From NCBI RefSeq assembly GCF_004000865.1, contig NZ_BIMB01000019.1:1-64000 (forward strand): a stretch of 64,000 bases of DNA. Direction: 5' to 3'. How positions within the stretch are numbered: the stretch's first letter is position 1; each line of letters starts with the position of its first letter. Under the pieces are notes generated by a model. That model was not told the DNA's origin. It did no database searches and saw only the letters and a program-made list of their open reading frames with translations. This DNA is from Paenibacillus elgii NBRC 100335 (GTDB lineage: Bacteria; Bacillota; Bacilli; Paenibacillales; NBRC-103111). The position numbers and the translations under genes are program-made. Of the stretch, positions 54,056 through 64,000 are shown in pieces.

Positions 54056-55114
54056 CTACAGCTCGATTTCCCGCCCTTGGGCGGCCGATTCGTAAATGGC
54101 ACACAATATTTTCATCACTTCGACGCCGTCTTCCACCGGACTCCGCGTTTCCGTTCGTCCGAGCGAGCTGTCGATAAAATAGTTGATCTCCTGCTGGAAC
54201 CCGGCGATAAAATCGAACGAAGGATGGTCTACCTGCGGTGCGACGTTCAGAATCGTATCGTACTTCTCCGCAATGATCGCAAGCTCGGGCTCCAGCTCCG
54301 CGCCGCCCTTGTCCCCGTACAGCTTGACGGCCAACTCGTCCTTCTTCGCATGCAGCGTGAAGCTGACATCGACCATAAGGCTCGCCCCGTTCTCGAAGCG
54401 GATGAGCGCATTAGCCATGTCCTCAACCGTATTGAGCGCCGCATTGTAATCCGCAGCTTTGTAGAAATCCAAGTGCTCTACGTTCGAGCGGTTGCCGAGG
54501 CGGTTGTACGTATTGGCCGAGACCGACTTGACCTTCGGCTTGCCCATCAGGTACCAGCAAATATCGATAATATGCACGCCAAGGTCGATGACCGGACCGC
54601 CGCCGGAGCGCTTGATATCCGAGAACCAGCCGCCCGGGTTGCCGAGACGGCGCAGACAAGAGGCTTTGGCATAATAAATCTCGCCCAGATCGCCCGCATC
54701 GATAAATTTTTTCAGGATTTCCGTATTGCTGCCGTACCGGCGTACGAAGCCGACCTGCAAGAGCTTGCCTGTCCGCCGGACCGTTTCTTCGACCTTCAAA
54801 GCTTCGGCCACCGTCTGGCACAGCGGCTTCTCCACGAGCACGTGCTTGCCCGCTTCGAGCGCCGCGATGCTGATCTTGGCATGGGAGTTGTTCCAAGTGC
54901 ATATGCTGACGCCGTGAATGTCCGGCAGCGCCAGCAGGTCATGGTAATCGGTGAATACTTTGGATGCGCCGTACGCTTCGGCCTTCGCTTTTGCCCGTTC
55001 CTCGTTCAAATCGCAAACGGCATAAATTTCCACTTCCGGATGATGGCTGTAGGCTCTGAAATGCTGCTCCGAAATGGAGCCCGCTCCGATAATTCCGATT
55101 TTGATTTTGCTCAT
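54056..55114 (-). CDS. Gfo/Idh/MocA family oxidoreductase
   Basis: 352 residues. Rossmann motif IGIIGAGSISEQHFRAY, the EKP motif in HVLVEKPLCQTVAEA and the GGGPVIDLGVHIIDICWYLMG region with the catalytic Asp/His pair. Classical dehydrogenase of sugars or inositols. Followed after 15 bp by the epimerase at 54040. Confidence 0.9.
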   Translation of the reverse strand: MSKIKIGIIGAGSISEQHFRAYSHHPEVEIYAVCDLNEERAKAKAEAYGASKVFTDYHDLLALPDIHGVSICTWNNSHAKISIAALEAGKHVLVEKPLCQTVAEALKVEETVRRTGKLLQVGFVRRYGSNTEILKKFIDAGDLGEIYYAKASCLRRLGNPGGWFSDIKRSGGGPVIDLGVHIIDICWYLMGKPKVKSVSANTYNRLGNRSNVEHLDFYKAADYNAALNTVEDMANALIRFENGASLMVDVSFTLHAKKDELAVKLYGDKGGAELEPELAIIAEKYDTILNVAPQVDHPSFDFIAGFQQEINYFIDSSLGRTETRSPVEDGVEVMKILCAIYESAAQGREIEL

Positions 55115-55153
55115 TGTTCCCCTGTTCCTCCTGCTTTTCCTGTTGTTTTTGGA

Positions 55154-56023
55154 TTACACTATGGCTTCCTGCCATAACCGGCGGACGTTGTCCATAGCGA
55201 TTCTTGAACCGGTCCTCGGGTCCTCCATGCCTTCGAATTCGACAGACAAATACCCGTCGTACCCCGAAGCCTTCAGCACCCGAACGACTTCCGGCATATC
55301 GATGTCGCCTTGTCCGACAATGGCGCCCCGCAGGAAGTTGCCGTGGGTCGACTTGAACCAGCCTTCGCCCGGATTGCGGTACGACGGACGGCGGTAAAAG
55401 TCTTTTAAATGCACCATGGACGCAAACGGAATGTTGTTCGAAACGGCGCTGACCGGGTCCTCGTCCACACATAGGAAATTGCCGATATCCAGCGTCGTCT
55501 TGAAGTTGGCGCGATCTACCTCGTGCACGAGCCGAAGCACCCGGTCGCTCGCCTGCAGGTAGAAGCCGTGGTTCTCCACGCTTGTGACGATATCGAACTG
55601 TGCTGCATAGTCGGCGATCCGGCGGCACGCTTCGACGAGCTGAGGCAAGTCCACTTCGAACTGGCGGATCGACGTTTCGGGGATCGGGCGCGACGCCACA
55701 TCGTGACGCATCCGCTTCACTCCAAGGTCGCGGGCGATGTCGACCTGGCGCATCGTCTTCTCAATCTCCTGCTCGTATGCTTCCGGGGTCGCCTGCACGA
55801 AATTCGCGCCGACCGCGTAGCCGGAAATATCAAGTCCCGCTTGGTCTGCGGTCTTGCGGATATCTTCAATCAGCCCTGGATTGTCCGTCAAGTCGTACCC
55901 GATCGGCACGATCTCCACATGCTCGCCTCCATTGTCGGCAATCCAGCGGATGGCTTCCGTTACGGTTAATTCTTTCTTATCGATAGCCCGGTATAAACTG
56001 TAGGTGCTCAATCCCAATTTCAT
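55154..56023 (-). CDS. Xylose-isomerase-like TIM-barrel epimerase
   Basis: 289 residues from the ATG at 56023 (GAGGAGG upstream). MKLGLSTYSLYRAIDKKELTVTEAIRWIADNGGEHVEI is the typical start; metal ligands lie in SVENHGFYLQ, TTLDIGNF, VHLKDFY and LSVEFEGMED. Second paralogue in this operon. Confidence 0.9.
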   Translation of the reverse strand: MKLGLSTYSLYRAIDKKELTVTEAIRWIADNGGEHVEIVPIGYDLTDNPGLIEDIRKTADQAGLDISGYAVGANFVQATPEAYEQEIEKTMRQVDIARDLGVKRMRHDVASRPIPETSIRQFEVDLPQLVEACRRIADYAAQFDIVTSVENHGFYLQASDRVLRLVHEVDRANFKTTLDIGNFLCVDEDPVSAVSNNIPFASMVHLKDFYRRPSYRNPGEGWFKSTHGNFLRGAIVGQGDIDMPEVVRVLKASGYDGYLSVEFEGMEDPRTGSRIAMDNVRRLWQEAIV

Positions 56024-56071
56024 GCGTACATCCTCCTCAGCTAAGTCCGATATAAACGACAAGCATGCTTT

Positions 56072-57424
56072 TTAACGGCGCAGCAGGTCGTCCAGGAAGC
56101 AAAACCGGTAAATCTGCTTCGGCCTGCCCTTCGCTCTGCCCCGTTCCTCTCCGGCCACCTTGACCAGCCCCGCATCCATCCACTGCGTCAGCAGCCGGTG
56201 GGTGCTGCGGACGGTCACGCCGAGAACCGACGCCAGCTCGTGAACGTTGTAGTCCGTCTTGCCCGTACGGGTGAGCTGGGCGACTACCCGGCTCATATAC
56301 GTTTGGGTCAAGCCGGCCTCCTCCGCTTTCCGGATCAAGGCGGCGTCCAGCAGCGACAGGCCGGCGCTGAGCGGTTCAGCCATTTCCAGCGGACCGATGA
56401 CACTCTCGTCCTCGCGAACGATGAAGCAAATGCTGCCGCCCGCGTCTTTGGCCTGCCGCAGCGCCATCCGGGCGTGCGAGCCCGCCTCGTGGGCGGACCG
56501 GCCGAAGCCGATGCCGATGCTCAGCGAAAGGGAGAAGGCGTCCTGCGCCATTTTGGCCAGCGGGATATATTTGTACCCGCCCGTATGGCGCTCGAACGTC
56601 CCCCGCGTCGTGACGAACAAATATTCGTCGCCGCCGAGCGGAGTCAAGTGCCCTTCGAGCGTTTCGGCGTATTCGAGTATCATCCGGTGAATGTCCAGCT
56701 TCAGCCGCTGCACGTCATGCTCCGACTTCCGGAGATCGGCCGCTTTGCGGAACCCGTCCACGTCGATCAAGCCCACCACAATTTGCGATTCCTTGCTGCG
56801 GCGGGATTCCGTCGACAACAGTGCCCGCTCAAGCGCGACGATGATATCCTGCTCGGTCGGCAGCACCCATTCGTTCGGTACGTCAAGCTCGTTCAGCTTC
56901 AACGATACGGAACGAAGCGCGGTTAAGGCAATCGCCGTGTTTCCTTGAGCATATTGCTCCGCATGAAAACGAACCATCGCTTCCGCATCTACAGGATCTC
57001 GGCCTGCATAGAACGTCAGTTCGGGTAGCGATTGGCCTAGCTCGCGGAACGTCTTCACGAACGGCTGACGGGTCAGCGTATCGACGGACATGGCGCCAAG
57101 CCGCCCCATCCGCTCCGCCCGAAACAACGACCGGTACAGTCCCGAGCCGTTCAGCGGAACAAAGTGAGCGGGTACGCGTAGTTGGACGTGGTCGTGGCAT
57201 ACCTGGTATGGAAGCGGTCCCGAATATAAGATCACTTCGACGCGCTCCATCAGGTCCCGGGTCCATTGAACCGCTTCCTCCAGCTTCACATACGCCCCGG
57301 TGACAGGGACGAAGGACGGAAACGATTTCATCGCTTGCAGCATGACGGGAATCATCGGCTCCGGTCCGATCAGCGCTATCGGAATCCCTTTTTCTTCGGT
57401 GGACGGACGATCAGTCCCGAACAT
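56072..57424 (-). CDS. Transcription regulator with GGDEF/GTP-cyclohydrolase-III-like domain
   Basis: 450 residues. N-terminal region (about 10-200) recalls PrpR-type ligand domains (IALIGPEPMIPVMLQAMKSF; VILYSGPLPYQVCHDHVQ). A nucleotide-cyclase-like domain follows (about 210-350): VVGLIDVDGFRKAAD, LGGDEYLFVTTRG and SIGIGFGRSAHEAGSHARMALRQAKDAGG. GGDEY fits the GGDEF pattern, and the end resembles GTP cyclohydrolase III. The C-terminus (about 385-450) is a winged helix (NVHELASVLGVTVRSTHRLLTQWMDAGLVKV). It sits inside the sugar operon and probably controls it. Function of the middle domain is not known. Confidence 0.75.
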   Translation of the reverse strand: MFGTDRPSTEEKGIPIALIGPEPMIPVMLQAMKSFPSFVPVTGAYVKLEEAVQWTRDLMERVEVILYSGPLPYQVCHDHVQLRVPAHFVPLNGSGLYRSLFRAERMGRLGAMSVDTLTRQPFVKTFRELGQSLPELTFYAGRDPVDAEAMVRFHAEQYAQGNTAIALTALRSVSLKLNELDVPNEWVLPTEQDIIVALERALLSTESRRSKESQIVVGLIDVDGFRKAADLRKSEHDVQRLKLDIHRMILEYAETLEGHLTPLGGDEYLFVTTRGTFERHTGGYKYIPLAKMAQDAFSLSLSIGIGFGRSAHEAGSHARMALRQAKDAGGSICFIVREDESVIGPLEMAEPLSAGLSLLDAALIRKAEEAGLTQTYMSRVVAQLTRTGKTDYNVHELASVLGVTVRSTHRLLTQWMDAGLVKVAGEERGRAKGRPKQIYRFCFLDDLLRR

Positions 57425-57528
57425 GACAACACCGCCTTACCCATGCTTGTGTTCAATCTATCTCCATTATACCCGACAGGAGGAATCTGCCAATTGCAAA
57501 AAGGTGACGTTTTCAAAGCGGCGCTTCT

Positions 57529-58734
<1,206 letters not shown>

Positions 58735-58758
58735 TCGTTCACCCCTTCCCCTGGGAAT

Positions 58759-59826
58759 TCAAGCCATCCAATACGCCAAATGCTCGCGGACGAACGCATC
58801 GTCATTCCATTCCGGGTAGTCCCGGTATACCCGGTCGATCTCCTCCGCCTGTCCCGGGGACAGCGTTTCGTGAGGATTCAGGCACCAGACGCCTTTCATC
58901 AGCCCTTGGCGGCGAAGCACCTCATGGATGCCCGGGATGCAGCCGGCAAACCCGTGCGCCGGATCGAAAAACGCCGCATTCGCATCCGTCACCACCACGT
59001 TGCGGGTCAGCCACTCGCTGCCGATCGTTCCCAATTGCCGCACTCGCTTGATTTCTTCCAGCAGCTCGACCGCTTTGCGCGTCCAGACCGCCCAATGCCC
59101 GAGCAACCCGCCGACGATCCGTTTTTCCACGGGCTTGCCATCAACCATGAAGCGGTATACGGTCAGCAGATCGTTCACGATGTTATCGTCGTTGCCGGTG
59201 TACAGCGCAATTTCATCGCGCCTGGGTGAATAGCAGACAGCCCGCGCCACGTCGATCGTTTGGTACCGGTTGAACGGCGCCATTTTGATCGCTACGATGC
59301 CGGGAATGGTGGCGAACTCCTTCCAAAAGTCGAAGCTGAATACCTTCCCGCCGACGGACGGCTGCAAATAAAAGCCGACAACCGGCATCTTTTCGGCGAC
59401 CCGCGCCGTACGTTCGAGGATTTGCGCCTCGCTCAAGCTTTGCAGCCCGCCCATGCTCAGCAGCCCGGCGTCATACCCGAGTCCGATCGCCGTGTCCGCT
59501 TCGTTCAGCGCCTGCTCGGTCGGGCCGCAAATTCCGGCGATTTTCAGGAACGGACGCCCGATGTTGGCCCGGTCGACCTCCTCGGAGGCCATTCGCAGCA
59601 CTTTTTCGAACAGATTGAACTGCGGCTCGCGGATTTCAAACTGCGTCGAATGCACGCCCACCGCGACACCTCCGGCGCCGGAGGCGGCATAATAGCGGGT
59701 TAAAGCGCGCTGGCTGCGCTCGTCGAGCCGCCGATGTTCGTCCAGTGCCAGCGGGTGAGCGGGAATGACCAGCCCTTCGTGCAGCGCCCGGGATTGTTCC
59801 GGTGACAACGATTTTCTGCCGCCCAT
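58759..59826 (-). CDS. DapA-like aldolase/lyase
   Basis: 355 residues, longer than usual DapA (about 290-300). Schiff-base Lys is in PGIVAIKMAPFNRYQ and the Tyr region in VVGFYLQPS. GAGGVAVGVHSTQFE near the N-terminus corresponds to the family GxxGE region. It could cleave a keto-acid sugar to pyruvate and an aldehyde. Starts 3 bp after the stop of the upstream epimerase gene. Confidence 0.82.
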   Translation of the reverse strand: MGGRKSLSPEQSRALHEGLVIPAHPLALDEHRRLDERSQRALTRYYAASGAGGVAVGVHSTQFEIREPQFNLFEKVLRMASEEVDRANIGRPFLKIAGICGPTEQALNEADTAIGLGYDAGLLSMGGLQSLSEAQILERTARVAEKMPVVGFYLQPSVGGKVFSFDFWKEFATIPGIVAIKMAPFNRYQTIDVARAVCYSPRRDEIALYTGNDDNIVNDLLTVYRFMVDGKPVEKRIVGGLLGHWAVWTRKAVELLEEIKRVRQLGTIGSEWLTRNVVVTDANAAFFDPAHGFAGCIPGIHEVLRRQGLMKGVWCLNPHETLSPGQAEEIDRVYRDYPEWNDDAFVREHLAYWMA

Positions 59827-59829
59827 ACG

Positions 59830-60846
59830 TTAAAATTTCCCCTCTCTTTCCTGAAAGTGCGTCGGCTTATTCATCGTCTTGCCTTCATGCAGCACCCATT
59901 CGGCCACCCAATCGATCATTTGCAAAAGCGATACCCGCGGATACCCGAACTGCTGCATGCATTTCGACGCGTTACTGAGCAGCGCTGTGTCCGCCTCCTG
60001 TCCGGTGAATACCGCTTCCGTTCCGAGCCGCTTGGCGAGCTCCGCGGCCGCATACCGGATCGATACCGTCTCCGGGCCGGTCACGTTCAGCACTTCCGCC
60101 CCTTGCTTGCAGCGGAGCAGCGATCGAAGCGCAATCTCGTTGGCGTCGCCCTGCCAGATGCAGTTGAAATGCCCCATGGACACGTCAATCGGACGGCCTT
60201 CCTTCACCGATTTTGCAATTTCCAGCAGCACCCCGTACCGCAGATCGATCGCATAATTGAGACGGTAAATCAACACCGGCGTTCCGTATTGATGGGAAAA
60301 ATGCTCGAACACCCGCTCCCGCCCAAGACACGACTGCCCGTATTCGCCGACAGGCGACGGAGCTGTCGATTCGCTTGCTCCACCTTGTAGGACAGGAGTC
60401 AACGGATAGACGTTGCCGGTAGAGAATACCACAATCCGTGAATGGCGGAACTTCTCCGCCACGCGACCCGGCAAATAAGTGTTCATCGCCCATGTAAAAT
60501 ATTCTCTGCCTGTGGTGCCGAATTTCGTACCGGCCATGTAGACGACGTTTTTCACATCAGGCAGCTTTTGAAGCTGCTCATCGTTCAGTAGATCGCACGC
60601 GATCGTTTCGACGCCGAAGCTCTCCAGCTCTTCCTTCAGCCCTTGTTCTGAAAATCTCGACACCCCGTATACTTTACGGCCGACCCCCGATTCCCGGATT
60701 GCGTTGATCGCCAGCTTAGCGAGACTCGGTCCCATTTTGCCGCCCACCCCAAGCAACATGATGTCCCCCTCCAGCGACTTCATCTCCTGCACCAAAGCAG
60801 GCGACGGCTCGGCAAGCTTATGCTCCAGTTCCTCCACGGTTCTCAT
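59830..60846 (-). CDS. NAD-dependent epimerase/dehydratase
   Basis: 338 residues. Extended-SDR features: DIMLLGVGGKMGPSLAKLAINAI as NAD-binding stretch, VVYMAGTKFGTTG, VVFSTGNVYPLTPVLQGG with Ser, and VGEYGQSCLGRERVFEHFS with the YxxxK equivalent modified (Y-GQS-C-LGRE). First gene of the long operon, with a promoter upstream. Likely works on a sugar or sugar acid. Confidence 0.85.
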   Translation of the reverse strand: MRTVEELEHKLAEPSPALVQEMKSLEGDIMLLGVGGKMGPSLAKLAINAIRESGVGRKVYGVSRFSEQGLKEELESFGVETIACDLLNDEQLQKLPDVKNVVYMAGTKFGTTGREYFTWAMNTYLPGRVAEKFRHSRIVVFSTGNVYPLTPVLQGGASESTAPSPVGEYGQSCLGRERVFEHFSHQYGTPVLIYRLNYAIDLRYGVLLEIAKSVKEGRPIDVSMGHFNCIWQGDANEIALRSLLRCKQGAEVLNVTGPETVSIRYAAAELAKRLGTEAVFTGQEADTALLSNASKCMQQFGYPRVSLLQMIDWVAEWVLHEGKTMNKPTHFQEREGKF

Positions 60847-60893
60847 CGATCACGACAGCTCCCCTCTTCACAATTGATAGCGATTTCAATATC

Positions 60894-60923
60894 ATCATAG
60901 CGCCAGCAAGTATTTAGAGACAA
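60894..60923 (-). promoter_or_regulatory. Putative promoter of the sugar/cyclitol operon
   Basis: On the minus strand TTGTCT (60923-60918) and TATGAT (60899-60894) are 18 nt apart, about 48 nt before the ATG at 60846. Confidence 0.55.
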
Positions 60924-61077
60924 ATCTTTAAATTGTCTTTAAATCAAGTTGGCAAGGCCCAGACTTTTGCTCGTAGGATAGCCGACTACGGAGTCCCAAT
61001 TGGCACGAAACCCATAATATGGTATGTTAATGCTGGAACGTTCCGTTTTGCACGAATACGTTTGGAGGTCTTATCAG

Positions 61078-61716
61078 ATGAAACTAAAAATATTTCTTGC
61101 TTGTTTGTTTGCGTTTGCCTTCGCGGCCGGGATCTGGAATGACGCACCGAAGAAGCACCTTGCGAAGCTAGTCAATATAAGCGCGAGTTCAACCGTTTTT
61201 CCGGGTGAAAAAGCAAATGCGATAAGCTATGTTCCGATAACGGATGACGAATACACATCCATCCGAAGCGCCTCAGGCGCGGACAGTTTATTCATCTATA
61301 AGTTTCAAACGGATGACGAGAATATCGCCAGGATCGATTGCTGGATGGAGCATTACGTGAACGGATCGTATAAGGAGACTCTGGCATCGATGGGGACGAG
61401 TATGAGGTCCAAGCGGGAAAATAAGCTGTACTGGAGCCTGACCAGCGTAAACGATAAGGAGCAAATGTGGATTGTTTCCGTGCGGGACGGAGGCAGCTTC
61501 TCCTCCAGCAAGGGCTCCATAGCTAAGGAAGCTTTTTCTTCATCTACGTGGGGCTCGATGATTGGCAGCCAAAAGATCGTACCGGAGGAGCCTATTACTT
61601 TGAGTGCGATCGTACGGAAGAAAGAGCTGGGTTCGATGACTTTCAAGCCGGACCCTGACGAATTAATCAAATCGTACGATGAAGTTTTTCTGCTGAAATG
61701 CCGTTTTAAATCTTAA
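61078..61716 (+). CDS. Secreted protein of unknown function
   Basis: 212 residues from the ATG at 61078 (GGAGGT upstream). N-terminal signal or anchor (MKLKIFLACLFAFAFAAGIW). The rest is polar with FIYKFQTDDENIARIDCWMEHYVNGSYKE and WSLTSVNDKEQMWIVSVRDGG; likely beta-rich. No family recognised. It stands alone. Confidence 0.7.
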   Translation: MKLKIFLACLFAFAFAAGIWNDAPKKHLAKLVNISASSTVFPGEKANAISYVPITDDEYTSIRSASGADSLFIYKFQTDDENIARIDCWMEHYVNGSYKETLASMGTSMRSKRENKLYWSLTSVNDKEQMWIVSVRDGGSFSSSKGSIAKEAFSSSTWGSMIGSQKIVPEEPITLSAIVRKKELGSMTFKPDPDELIKSYDEVFLLKCRFKS

Positions 61717-61735
61717 TTCAGTTGCGCACCCCAAA

Positions 61736-61789
61736 GCCCGAGCCCGAGTCGCACCCTTTCAGTTGCAGGAATTGCGACTCGCCTCGGGC
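61736..61789. terminator. Long GC-rich hairpin between convergent genes
   Basis: GCCCGAG (from 61736) pairs with CTCGGGC region and GAGTCGCA with TGCGACTC (61773-61780). No clear T-run on either side, so efficiency is uncertain. Confidence 0.55.
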
Positions 61790-61827
61790 AAGCTCTACGG
61801 CAAATATTATTGCCGGACAGCAACGGG

Positions 61828-62274
61828 CTACCCTTCCGCTTCAAGCTTCGGCTCCCGGAATGCGTCGTAGCTTTCCAAGTATTCGAAGAATGCCTCATCC
61901 CCATTGCCTTCCAACAAATTCAGGAACGCATACGAAATCATGTCGATCCACTCCTCCAATCGGCGTACATCCTCTTCCGCGATCAACCGGTTAGAACGGA
62001 GCATGCCGTCCGGATGAACGCCCCACGCCCGGCTTAAGTGGCATATCCCCCATACGGCGGCGACAAGATCCCGATCCAGATGCGGAGCGTCCGGCCCAAG
62101 CTTCTTTTGCAGGATAAACAGAGCGTACATGACCTCGTGCAAGTTCTCTTCGATCAAGCCGCGGTACGGGCGAAGCGACATCAGAAATCCGGTTTGACCC
62201 TTCGGATGGTCAATCGCCTCATCAATTGTGAAACTGTGCAGCATCAGCAGCCGCTTTGCCTCTTCTTCCGTCAT
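61828..62274 (-). CDS. Hypothetical helical protein
   Basis: 148 residues, mostly helical and acidic: MTEEEAKRLLMLHSFTIDEAIDH, SLRPYRGLIEENLHEVMYALFILQKKLG, VAAVWGICHLSRAWGVHPDG. GGGGGG precedes the ATG. No family recognised; cytoplasmic. Confidence 0.7.
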   Translation of the reverse strand: MTEEEAKRLLMLHSFTIDEAIDHPKGQTGFLMSLRPYRGLIEENLHEVMYALFILQKKLGPDAPHLDRDLVAAVWGICHLSRAWGVHPDGMLRSNRLIAEEDVRRLEEWIDMISYAFLNLLEGNGDEAFFEYLESYDAFREPKLEAEG

Positions 62275-62379
62275 GGCTTCCCCCCCACTTTCCCTTCTGT
62301 CAGCGAACCGATTACTTAACTTCTTCGTGGAGAGACAAAATTCCTTGTGAAACGGCCGATGATCATAACATTCTTCCGA

Positions 62380-62895
62380 TTATCGACCAAACTGCTGCCG
62401 AATGACATGTAAATGATGCTCCGTATGTCCGGCCATCACATAGAGAAGACTTCGGGCGGTCACAGCTTTATCGGCCACATGGCCTGCCCGTAACCAATCC
62501 GTCTCTGCAATTGTTGTCATTAGTGTACGTGTCGCTTGTCTGACTGCTTCGAAATCTACAAGCAGCTCCGGAATCGTATGCTCCCCGAAGCAACCGTTGT
62601 TTACGTAAGTATCCTGATCGTAGCCAAGAAGCTTCATGGTGTCTCCGCGTGCAACGCTAAGCATCCAATAGCTCATCACACGCTCCGAATCGCTGATATG
62701 ACCGAGCACTTCCTTAAAGCTCCACTTCCCCCGCTCATGGCGATGCGATCCTTGCTCCTCGCTAAGATGACCGAAAAAGACGTTAATTCGGTTTCGTTGA
62801 CGATCATGAAAAGCTAGGATATCGTCTTCAGGCACAAGCTCGATGTACCTTGAGAAATACGGATCGTATTCGTTTTGTTCCGGTCGTTTAAGCAA
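62380..62895 (-). CDS. DinB family protein
   Basis: 171 residues from a TTG at 62895 with AAGGGGG upstream; the longer frame reading to 63030 runs into namA. Metal-binding His residues are in SFKEVLGHISDSERVMSYWM and VMAGHTEHHLHVIRQQF. Follows namA by 25 bp, so both are probably cotranscribed. Distinct from the DinB protein at 5625. Confidence 0.82.
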   Translation of the reverse strand: MLKRPEQNEYDPYFSRYIELVPEDDILAFHDRQRNRINVFFGHLSEEQGSHRHERGKWSFKEVLGHISDSERVMSYWMLSVARGDTMKLLGYDQDTYVNNGCFGEHTIPELLVDFEAVRQATRTLMTTIAETDWLRAGHVADKAVTARSLLYVMAGHTEHHLHVIRQQFGR

Positions 62896-62920
62896 GCTTT
62901 TCTTCCCCCTTTCTACACTT

Positions 62921-63952
62921 TTAAATTTCGTAAGCCGCTCTATAAGGTTCCGCAATAGGAGTTTGCCCGTGACCGAGCGCAACCGCGGCATGAGCGGCCC
63001 AATAAGGATCACGCAGCAGGGCTCGTCCAATCGCTACAAAGTCTGCTTCACTGTCGATAATCGATTCGGACCGCAACGGATCTTCAAGCCTACCCACGGC
63101 AATGACAGGCAAGCCCACCGCCTCGCGGATTTTACGGGCAAAAGGCACTTGATACCCGGGGTGGTTGCCCGGCTTTTTCTCTCCGGGGGGTCCTTCTCCG
63201 CCCGTACTTACATGAAACGCGTCTACCCCCGCAGCCTTGTAGGCTTGGGCCAGTTCGATCGCGTGATCGATATCATAGCCGCCATCGGCATATTCTACAG
63301 CCGATATACGGAAGAGGAGCGGCATATCCGCAGGCATTTCCGCTTTTACGGCTTGGATGACTTCTACACCAAAACGGGCAAGCTCTTGGCCATACCGATC
63401 ATCCCGTTTATTGGTCAAGGGAGATTGGAATTGATGGATCAAATAACCGTGAGCTCCATGAAGCTCGATCGTATCTACTCCGGCTTTTACAGCACGGCGG
63501 GCAGCATCGGCAAATTTTTGGACGACGCTTTGAATCTCATCGGTCGCAAGTGCACGCGGCATTCGGTAAGGCGATCCCGGAAATTTTATCGCAGATGGGG
63601 CGATAGGCACGGCCACATCTTCCGTCTTCCGTCCTGCATGAGCAAGCTGAATGCCAATTTTGCCGTTATGAGCATGTACGCCATCGATAATTTTGGCGAA
63701 TGCGGGAATATGCTCATCCGACCACAAACCAAGGTCAAAATCGGTAATCCGGCCGTCGGGCTCGACATCGGTCATTTCCATAATAATGAGGCCCGTTCCG
63801 CCAATCGCGCGGCTGACATAATGCACATAATGCCAATCGTTCGGCTTTCCATCTTTGGCTTGAACGGCATACTGGCACATCGGCGCCATCACGATGCGAT
63901 TTTTTAGGTGCAGCCCCTTCAGATCGTACGAAGAAAATAGTTTTAAAGTCAT
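62921..63952 (-). CDS. namA: NADPH dehydrogenase, old yellow enzyme family
   Basis: 343 residues. FMN-binding TIM barrel with Cys26 (MAPMCQYA), the redox-sensing Cys of YqjM/NamA-type enzymes, HAGR (105-108), His165 and His168 in ELHGAHGYLIHQF and Tyr170 as proton donor. It reduces activated alkenes, nitro compounds and quinones with NADPH. GGGGAGG precedes the ATG. Confidence 0.94.
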   Translation of the reverse strand: MTLKLFSSYDLKGLHLKNRIVMAPMCQYAVQAKDGKPNDWHYVHYVSRAIGGTGLIIMEMTDVEPDGRITDFDLGLWSDEHIPAFAKIIDGVHAHNGKIGIQLAHAGRKTEDVAVPIAPSAIKFPGSPYRMPRALATDEIQSVVQKFADAARRAVKAGVDTIELHGAHGYLIHQFQSPLTNKRDDRYGQELARFGVEVIQAVKAEMPADMPLLFRISAVEYADGGYDIDHAIELAQAYKAAGVDAFHVSTGGEGPPGEKKPGNHPGYQVPFARKIREAVGLPVIAVGRLEDPLRSESIIDSEADFVAIGRALLRDPYWAAHAAVALGHGQTPIAEPYRAAYEI

Positions 63953-64000
63953 GGAAGCAACCTCCCCTGAATTTGAAAGACGATCCCGCTTGCATCAGTA

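Noticed and set aside
53060-55177. 705-codon plus-strand frame across two enzymes
   Set aside because: Antisense to a Gfo/Idh/MocA gene and an epimerase gene; long only because of GC-rich codon use.

Overview
The window looks like chromosomal DNA of a spore-forming Firmicute of the Paenibacillus type. The reasons are YesM/YesN-style two-component pairs and membrane-bound AraC regulators beside sugar ABC transporters that carry no ATPase gene, CotF-like coat genes around an adhB-type dehydrogenase, a rhamnose pathway of the B. subtilis spsIJK type, strong AGGAGG-like ribosome sites with several TTG/GTG starts, and cre-like CcpA sites. No rRNA, tRNA, CRISPR array, phage or intact insertion sequence was seen.

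Layout. 1-2740: 3' end of a collagen-like (Gly-X-Y) gene, then a decayed dTDP-rhamnose operon on the minus strand in which rmlA is intact, rmlB has lost its middle and rmlD is a remnant. 2951-13160: mostly single housekeeping or accessory genes: penicillin-acylase-like hydrolase, DinB protein, CGNR regulator, amidase, an SRAP protein with changed active-site residues, aldose epimerase, Nudix hydrolase, a shortened hydroxyacid dehydrogenase and a frameshifted gene. 13274-21618 (minus): six-gene fructan operon (sensor kinase, binding protein, two permeases, GH32 fructosidase, AraC-type response regulator) with two cre-like sites. 22247-24973: a DUF2533 protein, a DUF3052-type/SRPBCC/ArsR operon with a palindrome inside its promoter, and an atypical kinase-like protein. 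25052-27341: adhB-type dehydrogenase flanked on both sides by a pair of CotF-like genes. 27451-27568: a large imperfect inverted repeat.

27624-44525 is the most interesting part. It holds a sugar ABC transporter with a DUF4855 surface protein and a dehydrogenase; an operon of enolase-superfamily epimerase, M55 D-aminopeptidase and RpiR regulator; a divergent operon of MurQ, DUF4434 protein and ROK kinase; and an operon of an alpha/alpha-barrel-like protein, NanE and an FAD oxidoreductase. A 13-bp motif GGAG-N5-CTCC occurs once in each of three intergenic promoter regions, with a degenerate second copy in one. My inference is one RpiR-controlled regulon for wall-derived amino sugars and muropeptides.

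44625-50746: membrane AraC regulator and an Lpl-type transporter. 50832-51992: CPA2 antiporter. 52249-60846 (minus): eight genes (two Gfo/Idh/MocA oxidoreductases, two TIM-barrel epimerases, a DapA-like lyase, an M20 amidohydrolase, an NAD-dependent epimerase and a regulator with a GGDEF-like domain), probably for an unusual sugar acid or cyclitol. 61078-63952: a secreted protein, an unknown protein, a DinB protein and NamA. All calls come from reading the sequence; no database search was run.
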